DNA of 17,327 nt from NCBI GenBank assembly GCA_041687475.1, contig JAWLBW010000067.1, forward strand, positions 1 to 17,327, written 5' to 3'. Positions 5,678 through 13,081 of this stretch are shown piece by piece. Below the pieces are notes generated by a model. The model worked only from the letters and a program-made list of their open reading frames with translations. It had not been told where the DNA came from and did not search any database. How positions within the stretch are numbered: position 1 is the stretch's first letter; every line of letters begins with the position of its first letter. The position numbers were made by a program, and so were the translations under genes. The DNA comes from JAWLBW01 sp041687475 (GTDB taxonomy: Bacteria > J088 > JAWLBW01).

Positions 5678-8242
5678 GGTGTTGAAGTTCTGGGCGTAGG
5701 CGTCGAGCACGGTCTTCTGGTACGGCCAGCCGAGGCCCTCGCGGTCGGGCAGCAGCCATAGTTGCATGGCCAGGGTCTGCACGGTCTTGACGTTGTCGAC
5801 CATCTGCTTCCACGCAGTGCGGGCTTCGATGAGCTCGCCGCAGATGTACGGCAGAGCGGCCACGGGAATGCCGAGAATGACTTCGTCGAATTCTTCGCCC
5901 TGGTGCAGGGTAATTTCCTCGACGTCTTCCCAGTCGCTCCACGCCGATTCGAGATTGATTTTACGGGTCTTGAGCTCGTCGCCTTCGACCAGCTGTTCGT
6001 ACAGCGGCTCGCTGGGCCAGCAGGGCAGGCCGTTTACGTTTACGAGCGGCTGGTACGCACCGGCCTTGAGCGTGGCCTGCCGACCCATGGTAATGCTCGA
6101 CACCGAACCGCCGTCGCCCGAGAGGCCCAGGTTCTTGACCTTGTGGAAGAACTCGAACTTCACCCCACGGCGCTTGAGAACCTCATACAGCGGGGTGAAG
6201 ATGGTGTCGCCCATACCCGCCTGCATTTCCCAGAAGATCGAGCCCTTGTAGGTAAAGGCCATGCGCATGGCGCCGTTGAGGGCCACGCCGGCAGCGAGGT
6301 TCGGACGCGTCGTGTCGCCCTTTTCATAGCCGAACACCAGGTCGTAAATGCCGCGCACCGGCGCCGACTCGACGGTCATGCTCGAGGCGTCGTGGCGGCG
6401 CAGCCATTCCTGAAAATCCCACTGGTCGATGGCTTCGAAGCCCTTCGTCACCACGCCGTCGACCAGCATGCCGCGAATGACGGTGTAGCCCAGATCCATC
6501 ATGATCCACAACCGGCGTGCCTCGGTGTTGCTCTCGATGGCGTGTTCGAGGTGCTTCCACAACCAGTCGATGAAGTTATCGAGCAGGTTCAGCAGCAGCG
6601 AGCTGCGGGCTTCGCCCGGTTCGGCGGCCAGCGAACGCGCGATCTGGTGGGCGGTGTACAGGAAGGCGACTTCGCCGATGTTCAAGGCCAGGTTGAAGGC
6701 CGCTTCGGTGGCGTCGCGCACCATCGACAGCCCCGGAAGGGCCCAGATGCCGGAGGGGTCGGGCTTTTCCGACCCGGCGGTGGCCGGCGAAGCCTTCCAC
6801 TGGTTAATCATCCACTGCAGCAGCATCTGCACGTAGTCCCACGGTTCGGGCAGCGGGTCGCCGTCGCCCGGAATTTCGTCGTTCGTGGGAAAGTCGAAGT
6901 TCCAGTGATACCACTTGCCGTCGACGTGTTCTTCCAGGGTAATGAAGCTCTGCTTCTTGAAGGCGTCTTCGAACGTGGCGAGCGGCATGCCCGGCAGGCG
7001 GCCGAGCTCTGCGTAGGCCTTGCGCATAATCTGGAAGGCGTTTTCGTAGAAACCGAGCCAGATGTGCAGGCCGTGTTCCTCGATGCGTTCCTGGTGCTTC
7101 GCGTTCCGGCCGCTGGCCCCCTTTCCACCCAGGCGCCAGCCCATCTGGTACACGGTAATGTCGTATTTATCCTGCCAGCCGGGTTCTTCGGTCAGCTGAA
7201 AGGCCGCCGTCATGGCGCCGACACCGCCGCCGAGCACGGCCACCTTCTTGCGCCGGGGTGCGCCGACCTCGGCCTTCCACACCTCTTCGCCTTCGGGCAG
7301 GTCGAAGTCGAAATCGGCCCAGAAGGCGGCGAGGGGACGAAGGGTACCGTCGGCCAGGCCCAGCTCGCGGGCGATGGGGTGGCTGTCGAGGGCGTGAATG
7401 TTCAACTCGTAGTCGCCGAACGAAAGGCCGCCGCTGCGGAAACCGGTAACCTTGGCGGCTGCTTCGGTAACGGCCTGGTAGCAGGCGCCGTTCTGCGAGG
7501 CGACGTGCCGGAACTGCTTGAGAAAGACCATGCGCATTTCGACCGGTCCGAGCAGCGAGGCCAGATCGACCGCCAGGTCGAGTCCGGGTATTTCGAGCGC
7601 GCCGCTGTCGGTAAGGGTCTCGATGAATCCGCTGATGGCTTCTTCAGGCGTGTTCCATGTCGGCGGGGTGCTGCTGCTCTCGGTCACGCGGCGCAGGTCG
7701 AGCAGGCGGTGGACCTTCCCCTTGGTCTGGGGGCTGAATTTTTTGAAGCCGAACGTGTCGACGGCCAGTTTATCGGGCGAGCGGAAGTCGGTCGGCAGGT
7801 CGAAGGTGGCCATGGTCTTGGGAAAGCCGAAGACCTCGCGGCCGGCCACCGTGGCGTAAATGTTGTCGACGAACAGGTAGGGCTGGAACCACGCGAAGCG
7901 GTCGGGCACCCACACCCCGGCGACCTTCTTCATGCCCAGGGTGGGCACCCAGAAGGCCACGTCGATTTCGGGGGTGTAGCCGATCTGGCTGTCGGCCGGC
8001 GCGCGCGAGGTGATTTTCTCGATATCGGCCAGCGTGAGCATCACGAACGAGCCGATGGGCACGTAGCGTACGGCGTCGCGTGAGGGATGGTTCAGGTAGC
8101 GGTCGCAGAGCGAGGTCAGATGGGCGTGATCGGCCTGAAGGAGAAAGGAATTCAGCTTGACGCCCGTCATGGCATACGGCAAGCGGAAGACGAGTTCGCC
8201 GCCGCGTTCGACATAATCGGGGTAAGTGTTCTGGTTGCTCAT
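5675..8242 (-). CDS. Acetoacetate-decarboxylase-like domain fused to FAD-dependent amine-oxidase-like domain (truncated by TGA)
   Basis: An 855-residue frame. Residues ~15-250 resemble the acetoacetate decarboxylase (ADC) family: FRLPY near 19-23, RYVPIGSF near 59-66, and GREVFGFPKTMATF near 134-147, where Lys142 aligns with the place of the Schiff-base lysine (family members often have two lysines; here the second is Thr). From about 333 a Rossmann FAD/NAD motif begins, VAVLGGGVGAM, followed by MGWRLGGKGASGRN, as in hydroxysqualene dehydroxylase/phytoene desaturase-like oxidoreductases. The C-terminal flavin segment lies after the stop (5147-5668). Thus the gene is either a recent nonsense mutant, a readthrough gene, or misread. 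Start ATG 8242 has GGGAG about ten bases upstream. Substrate unknown; acid or carotenoid/lipid-like substrates would be inference. Gene stands alone, with its own promoter. Confidence 0.75.
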   Translation of the reverse strand: MSNQNTYPDYVERGGELVFRLPYAMTGVKLNSFLLQADHAHLTSLCDRYLNHPSRDAVRYVPIGSFVMLTLADIEKITSRAPADSQIGYTPEIDVAFWVPTLGMKKVAGVWVPDRFAWFQPYLFVDNIYATVAGREVFGFPKTMATFDLPTDFRSPDKLAVDTFGFKKFSPQTKGKVHRLLDLRRVTESSSTPPTWNTPEEAISGFIETLTDSGALEIPGLDLAVDLASLLGPVEMRMVFLKQFRHVASQNGACYQAVTEAAAKVTGFRSGGLSFGDYELNIHALDSHPIARELGLADGTLRPLAAFWADFDFDLPEGEEVWKAEVGAPRRKKVAVLGGGVGAMTAAFQLTEEPGWQDKYDITVYQMGWRLGGKGASGRNAKHQERIEEHGLHIWLGFYENAFQIMRKAYAELGRLPGMPLATFEDAFKKQSFITLEEHVDGKWYHWNFDFPTNDEIPGDGDPLPEPWDYVQMLLQWMINQWKASPATAGSEKPDPSGIWALPGLSMVRDATEAAFNLALNIGEVAFLYTAHQIARSLAAEPGEARSSLLLNLLDNFIDWLWKHLEHAIESNTEARRLWIMMDLGYTVIRGMLVDGVVTKGFEAIDQWDFQEWLRRHDASSMTVESAPVRGIYDLVFGYEKGDTTRPNLAAGVALNGAMRMAFTYKGSIFWEMQAGMGDTIFTPLYEVLKRRGVKFEFFHKVKNLGLSGDGGSVSSITMGRQATLKAGAYQPLVNVNGLPCWPSEPLYEQLVEGDELKTRKINLESAWSDWEDVEEITLHQGEEFDEVILGIPVAALPYICGELIEARTAWKQMVDNVKTVQTLAMQLWLLPDREGLGWPYQKTVLDAYAQNFNT

Positions 8243-8289
8243 GCTCGTGTACTCCCTGACCCCTGATAAAAAATGCTCGGGGATAGAGG

Positions 8290-8318
8290 ATGCTACCAGA
8301 ACGGAGCGCTCTGCTCAA
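8290..8318 (-). promoter_or_regulatory. Sigma70-type promoter for the decarboxylase-oxidase gene
   Basis: On the minus strand TTGAGC (8318-8313) and TAGCAT (8295-8290) are separated by exactly 17 bases. Transcription would begin near 8283, giving a leader of about 40 bases to the ATG at 8242. The match is 4 of 6 in the -10 and 5 of 6 in the -35 box. This is sequence resemblance only. Confidence 0.45.
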
Positions 8319-8358
8319 GACCGAACTTCCATAAGTATGGTGAGGGGGAGGGTGAATT

Positions 8359-8455
8359 GCAGATGGCAAATGGCAGATTGGGGTATTCGACTCTCAACCC
8401 TCTCCATATGTATCCCAACAAAGATCGGGCTTGCGGATTGTGGATTGTGGATTTA
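8359..8455. repeat. Short degenerate tandem words in the spacer behind the DUF1440-like gene
   Basis: The gene-free stretch 8243-8452 holds, besides the promoter, two low-complexity blocks: ATGGCA-type words at 8359-8383 and three GGATTGT-like units at 8435-8455. The second block ends on the TAA of the 8453-8974 gene. The same GGATT / AATCC word recurs at 10384-10421. No coding potential is supported here. Confidence 0.5.
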
Positions 8456-8974
8456 CGAGGCGACCCGGCGCGCGCCGTGGTACACGGCGTCGGCGGTAAA
8501 CGTCCACACCAGGTGGCCGACGAGATCGCGCAGGTGCATGTCGACCGGTAGCCGGTTCGGCGGCGGTGCGAGCTTCAGGGCTGCGGGCATGGCCTCGTCG
8601 CTGAGCAGGTAGAAAAGAAGACCGAAGGGCAGGGCGCCGGCGCGCATCAGGCGTGGGGTTCGGTCGTGCAGCAGGCCGAGCACGCCGCCCCATGAGGTAC
8701 CGTACACCCAGTGAATGGCTTCGGCGAGGCGGCCCAGATTTTCTTCGCTGACCTCGAGTCCGAGCAGGCCGGTCAGACGCCGGGCAAGTACGTAGACCGA
8801 AGATTCGGGTGCCGCCTCGTTCTGGAGGCGCTGTGCCTCTTCGCGCTCGAGCTTTGTGAGCAGCGGCATGGCCTTGGTCATGGCCAGGGTGCCGGCAAGC
8901 CCGCCCAGCAGGCCCAGGGCGAAGTCGCGGGCGAGCTCCTTTCCCTCACGAACGGGTCTTTCGTGTGTCTGCAT
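8453..8974 (-). CDS. Small membrane protein, DUF1440 (YagU)-like
   Basis: A 173-residue protein starting at an ATG with a strong AGGAGGT about six bases upstream. Hydrophobic segments are seen at about 17-38 (FALGLLGGLAGTLAMTKAM), 88-103 (HWVYGTSWGGVLGLL), 112-130 (ALPFGLLFYLLSDEAM) and 148-166 (LVGHLVWTFTADAVYHG), giving a probable four-helix inner-membrane protein. The pattern of a Gly-rich first helix and a late H-x-V-W helix is like the DUF1440 family, whose function is not well known (E. coli YagU has been linked to acid resistance). It is alone on this strand, divergent from the SpoIIAA-like gene, and ends in an AATCC-type repeat. The family call is from memory of its pattern and is moderate. 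Confidence 0.6.
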   Translation of the reverse strand: MQTHERPVREGKELARDFALGLLGGLAGTLAMTKAMPLLTKLEREEAQRLQNEAAPESSVYVLARRLTGLLGLEVSEENLGRLAEAIHWVYGTSWGGVLGLLHDRTPRLMRAGALPFGLLFYLLSDEAMPAALKLAPPPNRLPVDMHLRDLVGHLVWTFTADAVYHGARRVAS

Positions 8975-8986
8975 TCGTACCTCCTT

Positions 8987-9008
8987 CGACCACTTTCAAG
9001 CGTGGTCG
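8987..9008. promoter_or_regulatory. Inverted repeat in the divergent intergenic region
   Basis: Perfect 7-base arms CGACCAC / GTGGTCG around eight bases, just upstream of the ribosome-binding site of the 8453-8974 gene. It could be an operator for either divergent gene or a leader hairpin; no direct evidence for either. Confidence 0.3.
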
Positions 9009-9108
9009 CCGGCCTTGCTATCGCGTGGCCCGACTTGACGAGCGGTCGCGGAGTCTGGTAATGATCAGCTGGTACCTTTCATGCAGATTGCAAGGCCACA
9101 TGCGCTGC

Positions 9109-9124
9109 GTGAAAGAGGTTTCAC
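9109..9124. promoter_or_regulatory. Inverted repeat GTGAAA-GAGG-TTTCAC before the SpoIIAA-like gene
   Basis: Perfect 6-base arms with a 4-base centre, 33 bases before the preferred ATG at 9157. It resembles a small operator or leader hairpin. An upstream in-frame start (ATG 9100) would place it inside the coding region, so its role depends on the true start. Confidence 0.3.
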
Positions 9125-9156
9125 CCAAACTCCTTACACGTGTCCGGACCCCAGCC

Positions 9157-9540
9157 ATGGTTACAGCTGTTCAAAATGTAGTGTTCATCGTTCATTCGGG
9201 CCACGGCGACGCCACCCAGGGCGAAGCGATCACGTCTGCCATGCGGCGTGAAATTTCGGCGCTGCGCAACAGGGGAGTCGAGCGTATTGCCGTGTATCAC
9301 GACGTGAGCGCCCTGGAATCGGCCGGCGACGACTATATCAAGGCGTTTGCAGGTCTTGCCAAGGAACTCGGCAACCAGGGTTTCTGCTACGTGGCCACAA
9401 TGCCCAAGGCCTGGGTGCGCGTGCTTGCCAAGACCGCAGCCTTCCTGGGCGGTATCGACACGCATTTCTTCAAAGCCGAAGCCGAGTCGCTCGAATTCCT
9501 GCGGCGCGAGGGCTTCGCCGTCGAACCGCTCGCCGGCTGA
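9157..9540 (+). CDS. SpoIIAA/STAS-like small protein of unknown function
   Basis: A 127-residue protein from ATG 9157. Its predicted layout alternates strands and helices: VVFIVHSGHG, a helix to about 38, ERIAVYHDVSAL, a helix rich in Ala and Leu, GFCYVATMPKAWVRVLAKTAAFLGG, then THFFKAEAESLEFLRREG. This looks like the SpoIIAA-like/STAS fold that many bacteria carry as stand-alone proteins that report on or bind partners; no conserved phosphorylatable Ser is obvious. The start is uncertain: no clear ribosome-binding site precedes 9157, and the frame stays open upstream (possible ATG at 9100), but that extension has no family-like sequence. It sits between a divergent DUF1440-like gene and an ArsR-rhodanese gene 158 bases downstream. 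The fold call is inference. Confidence 0.6.
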   Translation: MVTAVQNVVFIVHSGHGDATQGEAITSAMRREISALRNRGVERIAVYHDVSALESAGDDYIKAFAGLAKELGNQGFCYVATMPKAWVRVLAKTAAFLGGIDTHFFKAEAESLEFLRREGFAVEPLAG

Positions 9541-9642
9541 TTGGGGAAATTTCTTTCCGCTCGACGAATCGCTTTGTTCTTCGCTCCGGCGTAGCGTGGC
9601 CGGTGAAGCCGCAGCCGTTGCCGGGCAGCCGCTTGTCCTTTC

Positions 9643-9656
9643 AACATCCGAATGTT
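9643..9656. promoter_or_regulatory. Inverted repeat AACAT-CCGA-ATGTT, candidate ArsR operator
   Basis: A small perfect dyad with 5-base arms lies 43-56 bases before the ATG of the ArsR-rhodanese gene. ArsR-family regulators commonly bind such AT-rich dyads (often ATA-N8-14-TAT like) at their own promoters. Autoregulation is inferred only. Confidence 0.35.
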
Positions 9657-9698
9657 AAAAAGATCTTTTGAGTCTTGATTCGGCCAGGGGGACTCTTG

Positions 9699-10367
9699 AT
9701 GCCCGACGTAGAACTCGGCGAGTACGTCTACGAACAGTTTGCGCGTATTACGCAGGCGCTTTCGAGCCCGAAAAGGCTGCGCATTCTGAATTTTCTCTGC
9801 CAGGGCGAGAAACCCGTCGAGGTTCTTGCCGAGCAGGCGGGGCAGAGCGTTGCCTTGGTCAGCGCGCACCTGAAGGTTCTGCGCGAAGCGCGTCTGGTTG
9901 AAAGTCGGAAGGAAGGGCGCCGTGTCTATTACCGCATCGCCAATGAAGATGTGGTGCGGTTCTGGGTTTCTCTGCGCCGCTTGGGCGAGAGCCGACTGCC
10001 CGAGGTGCGCGAGGCATTGCGCGACTTCTTCGGCGACCGCGAATCGATGGCGCGGGTAACGGGCGCCGATCTGCTGGGCATCGTCGAGAAGGGCGAGGTG
10101 CTGCTTCTCGACCTGCGACCGGCCGACGAGTATGCCCAGGGCCACATACCGGGGGCGCGCTCGGTGCCTCGCGATGTGCTCGAACGCACCATGGCCGGAC
10201 TGCCCACCGACCGCGAGGTCATCGCCTACTGCCGCGGACCCTACTGTATCGTGGCCGAAGAGTCGGTCGCGCTGCTTCGTGAGCGTGGCTTTCAGGCGCA
10301 CAACCTGCGCGCGGGCGTGGCCGAGTGGCGCTCGGCCTCGCTGCCGCTGGCCACCGGCGATCTGTAA
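9699..10367 (+). CDS. ArsR-family transcriptional regulator fused to a rhodanese domain
   Basis: A 222-residue protein. Residues ~5-95 form a winged-helix ArsR domain (SSPKRLRILNFL, then VALVSAHLKVLREARLVESRKEGRRVYYRI with the recognition helix near HLKVLR). Residues ~115-218 are a rhodanese domain: LLDLRPADEYAQGHIPGARSVP and the active-site loop AYCRGPYC, with Cys178 as the presumed persulfide-carrying residue and a second Cys183 close by. ArsR-rhodanese fusions of this layout are known; they are thought to sense sulfur species or redox state through the rhodanese cysteine. ATG 9699 is chosen over TTG 9675 because AGGGGGA lies about seven bases upstream and the family start fits. Target genes are unknown; the own promoter and the neighbours are candidates. 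Confidence 0.9.
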   Translation: MPDVELGEYVYEQFARITQALSSPKRLRILNFLCQGEKPVEVLAEQAGQSVALVSAHLKVLREARLVESRKEGRRVYYRIANEDVVRFWVSLRRLGESRLPEVREALRDFFGDRESMARVTGADLLGIVEKGEVLLLDLRPADEYAQGHIPGARSVPRDVLERTMAGLPTDREVIAYCRGPYCIVAEESVALLRERGFQAHNLRAGVAEWRSASLPLATGDL

Positions 10368-10421
10368 TTCGTCCGCCGACGAAAATCCTTAATCCCCCAA
10401 TCCACTATAAATCCTTAATCC
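10368..10421. repeat. Stop-proximal hairpin and AATCC-type repeats between the regulator and proB
   Basis: A perfect 6-base stem TTCGTC-CGCC-GACGAA (10368-10383) directly follows the regulator's TAA. It is followed by AATCCTTAATCC at 10384-10395, CAATCC at 10398-10403 and again AATCCTTAATCC at 10410-10421. The hairpin lacks a T-run, so it is a weak terminator at best. The AATCC words match the reverse complement of those at 8435-8455. The rest of the gap to 10578 holds only a TATAAT at 10564-10569. Confidence 0.5.
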
Positions 10422-10578
10422 ATAAGCCGAAGAAGGGGGCGTAAGGAATGGAAGGGGAGTTTTCACGCATTCACGGGGCTGCTTTCCGGCTCGTCGACTG
10501 CATGTCGAGGCGTCGGGCGATCGCTCGCGGGGCGGCAAGTGGCCCCCATTCGCCCTCTCCCGCTATAATGAAAGGTTT

Positions 10579-11718
10579 ATGGACACTATCCGGCAACAGC
10601 TCTCGGCGGCCCGTCGCATCGTCGTCAAGGTAGGCAGCAGCTTGCTTACCGATGGGGGGCGTGCGCTCGACCGACGCTTCATCGGAATTCTGGCCGCCGA
10701 AATCGATGCCCTGCGACGCGAGGGGCGCGAGGTTGCGCTTGTTACCTCGGGGGCGGTGGCTGCCGGTGTGGGGGCGTTGGGCATTGCCCGCCCGCGCGAA
10801 ATCCGCATGAAGCAGGCGGCCGCGGCCGTGGGGCAGAGCCGGTTGATGCACGCCTACGAAGAGGCGTTCGGCGCCCTCGGCGTGCAGGTGGCCCAGGTGC
10901 TGGTCACCCACGATGATCTGGCCAATCGCCGTCGTTTTCTCAACGCCCGCAATACCTTGTCGGCGCTGTTCGAGCTCGAGGTCGTGCCGGTCTTCAACGA
11001 AAACGACACCGTGGTCGTCGAGGAGATCAAGGTCGGCGACAACGACAACCTGTCGTCGCTGGTGGCGTCGCTCATCGGAGCCGAGTTGCTCGTCATTCTT
11101 TCCGACATCGAGGGCCTTTTCGACGCCGACCCCCGCAGCAACTCGCAGGCAAAGCGCATTCCGTTCGTACCGCGCATTGATGCGCGGATAACACGGCTCG
11201 CCGGCGGCTCGGGATCGGCCGCGGGCACCGGCGGCATGGTTACCAAGCTCGAGGCGGCCCGAAAGGCGGCGGCCTACGGCATTCCCACGGTCATAGCCCA
11301 GGGCATGACGGAAAAAGTGCTTACCCGCATCGTGGGCGGCGAAGATATCGGCACCCTTTTCTCGGCCACGGGCGACCGGCTGGCCGGCCGTAAGCATTGG
11401 ATTGCCTTTTCGGTAAAGCCGACCGGCCGGCTCGTGGTCGATTCCGGCGCCGTCAAGGCCCTGCGCGAGGGCAAACGCAGTCTGTTGCCGAGCGGCATTC
11501 TGCGGGCCGAAGGAAAATTTGCCCGTGGCGACGCGCTGGCCGTCTGCGATGAAAGCGGGCAGGAATTCGCCCGCGGGCTGAGCGACTACGGCACCGATGA
11601 GGTTCTGCGCATTGCCGGCAAACAGTCCAGCGAGATAGAAAACATATTAGGATACAAGTACAGCGACGTCGTGATACATCGCGACGATTTGGTCATGCTC
11701 GACGCCGACGCCAGCTAG
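10579..11718 (+). CDS. proB: Glutamate 5-kinase
   Basis: A 379-residue protein, the usual length for ProB with a C-terminal PUA domain. It phosphorylates glutamate, the first step of proline synthesis, in the cytoplasm. Amino-acid-kinase motifs are seen in order: VVKVGSSLLTD near 16-26, TSGAVAAGVGALG near 55-67, ARNTLSALF, VFNENDTV near 137-144, KVGDNDNLSSLVA near 152-165, LSDIEGLFDADP near 174-185, and GTGGMVTKLEAA near 216-227. The PUA part is the last ~85 residues (GRLVVDSGAVKALREGK). ATG 10579 has AAAGG six bases upstream. It starts a run with proA, nadD, rsfS and rlmH. Feedback control by proline is expected for the family, not shown here. Confidence 0.97.
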   Translation: MDTIRQQLSAARRIVVKVGSSLLTDGGRALDRRFIGILAAEIDALRREGREVALVTSGAVAAGVGALGIARPREIRMKQAAAAVGQSRLMHAYEEAFGALGVQVAQVLVTHDDLANRRRFLNARNTLSALFELEVVPVFNENDTVVVEEIKVGDNDNLSSLVASLIGAELLVILSDIEGLFDADPRSNSQAKRIPFVPRIDARITRLAGGSGSAAGTGGMVTKLEAARKAAAYGIPTVIAQGMTEKVLTRIVGGEDIGTLFSATGDRLAGRKHWIAFSVKPTGRLVVDSGAVKALREGKRSLLPSGILRAEGKFARGDALAVCDESGQEFARGLSDYGTDEVLRIAGKQSSEIENILGYKYSDVVIHRDDLVMLDADAS

Positions 11719-11807
11719 GATCTCCCTGATGGTGAGACCGCCCTTGGTTCGCCGGGGGCGACCGCGCCTGTCAGCATGACTGCGATTAGAGACGAAGAGA
11801 GAAGAAT

Positions 11808-13073
11808 ATGTCGACTGCAACCACTGACATCGCCGCAGAAATCCGTTCGATTTCGCAGAAGGCTCGTGCCGCCGCGCGGGTGCTCGCGAGCATCGATACC
11901 GGCCGTAAGAACCGGGTACTGGCGCGTATTGCCGATGAGCTGGTCGCCGGTGCGGCGGCTATCATGGCCGCCAACGAAAAGGATCTTGACGAAGGGCGCG
12001 AACGTGGGCTGAGCGAAGCCATGCTCGATCGCCTGAAGCTCGACGAAAAGCGCATTGTGTCCATGGCCGACGGCGTGCGCGAGGTCATGGCGCTGCCCGA
12101 TCCGGTGGGCGAGGTAACCGGCATGTGGCGGCGCCCCAACGATCTGCTGGTCGGTAAGGTACGCATTCCCCTCGGCGTTATCGCGATGATTTACGAGTCG
12201 CGTCCCAACGTGACGGTCGACGCGGCCGTACTCTGCCTGAAGTCGGGCAATGCCTGCGTCTTGCGCGGCGGCTCCGAGGCGCATCGTTCGAACATGGTGC
12301 TGGCCGAAACCCTGCAGCGGGCCCTGGCGGCCGAAGGCCTTCCCATCGAGGCGGTGCAGGTCGTTCCCTTTACCGATCGCGCCGGTATTCTCGAACTCAT
12401 TCGCATGGAAGGACTCATCGATCTGGTCATTCCCCGCGGCGGCGAGGGGCTCATCCGTTTCGTGGCCGAGAACGCCCGGGTACCCGTCATCAAGCATTAC
12501 AAGGGCGTGTGCCACGTCTTCGTCGACGAGGCCGCCGATCTGGAAATGGCCCGCGACATCACGGTAAACGGCAAGACGCATCGTCCGGGTGTGTGTAATG
12601 CCCTCGAAACGCTGCTCGTGCACCGCAGCGTGGCCGAATCGTTTCTGCCCATGCTCGACAAGGCCCTGACCGATGTCGAACTGCGTGGCGACCAGACCGT
12701 GCAGGCGCTCGTCTCGCGGGCGAAACCGGCCACCGAAGAAGATTGGAACACCGAATTTCTCGATCTGATTCTGGCCGTGCGGGTCGTCGATTCGCTCGAT
12801 GCGGCCCTCGATCACATCGCCGCCTACGGTTCGCAGCACACCGCCAGTATTGTGACCCGCGATTACGCCAACAGCCAGCGCTTTCTGAGGGAAGTCGATG
12901 CGAGCTGCGTCATGGTGAACGCCTCGACTCGTTTCAACGACGGCGGCCAGTTGGGGCTGGGGGCCGAAATCGGCATCAGCACGACCAAGCTGCACGCCTT
13001 CGGGCCCATGGGCCTGACCGAGCTTACCACGCAGAAGTTCGTGGTGTACGGCAACGGGCAGGTTCGCTCCTGA
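11808..13073 (+). CDS. proA: Gamma-glutamyl phosphate reductase (glutamate-5-semialdehyde dehydrogenase)
   Basis: A 421-residue protein, typical for ProA. It reduces glutamyl-5-phosphate with NADPH, the second step of proline synthesis, and works directly after ProB. Motifs: RIPLGVIAMIYESRPNVTVDA near 120-142, LKSGNACVLRGGSEA, LVIPRGGEGLI, and the catalytic loop TVNGKTHRPGVCNALETLLV with catalytic Cys263; the end has FNDGGQLGLGAEIGIST and THAFGP-like LHAFGPMGLTEL. ATG 11808 follows GAGAGAAG. The 89-base gap to proB contains no clear terminator, so the two are probably co-transcribed. Confidence 0.97.
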   Translation: MSTATTDIAAEIRSISQKARAAARVLASIDTGRKNRVLARIADELVAGAAAIMAANEKDLDEGRERGLSEAMLDRLKLDEKRIVSMADGVREVMALPDPVGEVTGMWRRPNDLLVGKVRIPLGVIAMIYESRPNVTVDAAVLCLKSGNACVLRGGSEAHRSNMVLAETLQRALAAEGLPIEAVQVVPFTDRAGILELIRMEGLIDLVIPRGGEGLIRFVAENARVPVIKHYKGVCHVFVDEAADLEMARDITVNGKTHRPGVCNALETLLVHRSVAESFLPMLDKALTDVELRGDQTVQALVSRAKPATEEDWNTEFLDLILAVRVVDSLDAALDHIAAYGSQHTASIVTRDYANSQRFLREVDASCVMVNASTRFNDGGQLGLGAEIGISTTKLHAFGPMGLTELTTQKFVVYGNGQVRS

Positions 13074-13081
13074 GCGATGGC

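Noticed and set aside
5762..8083. 773-residue open frame on the plus strand
   Set aside because: It lies antisense to the ADC-oxidase gene, has no family-like motifs, and is rich in Gly/His/Val/Glu as expected from the complement of GC-rich codons.
10564..10569. TATAAT as a near-leaderless proB promoter
   Set aside because: No -35-like hexamer 16-18 bases upstream, and an AAAGG ribosome-binding site before the ATG points to a leader.
9387..11397. Minus-strand frames of ~300 residues opposite the ArsR-rhodanese gene and proB
   Set aside because: Antisense shadows of recognised genes; no independent support.
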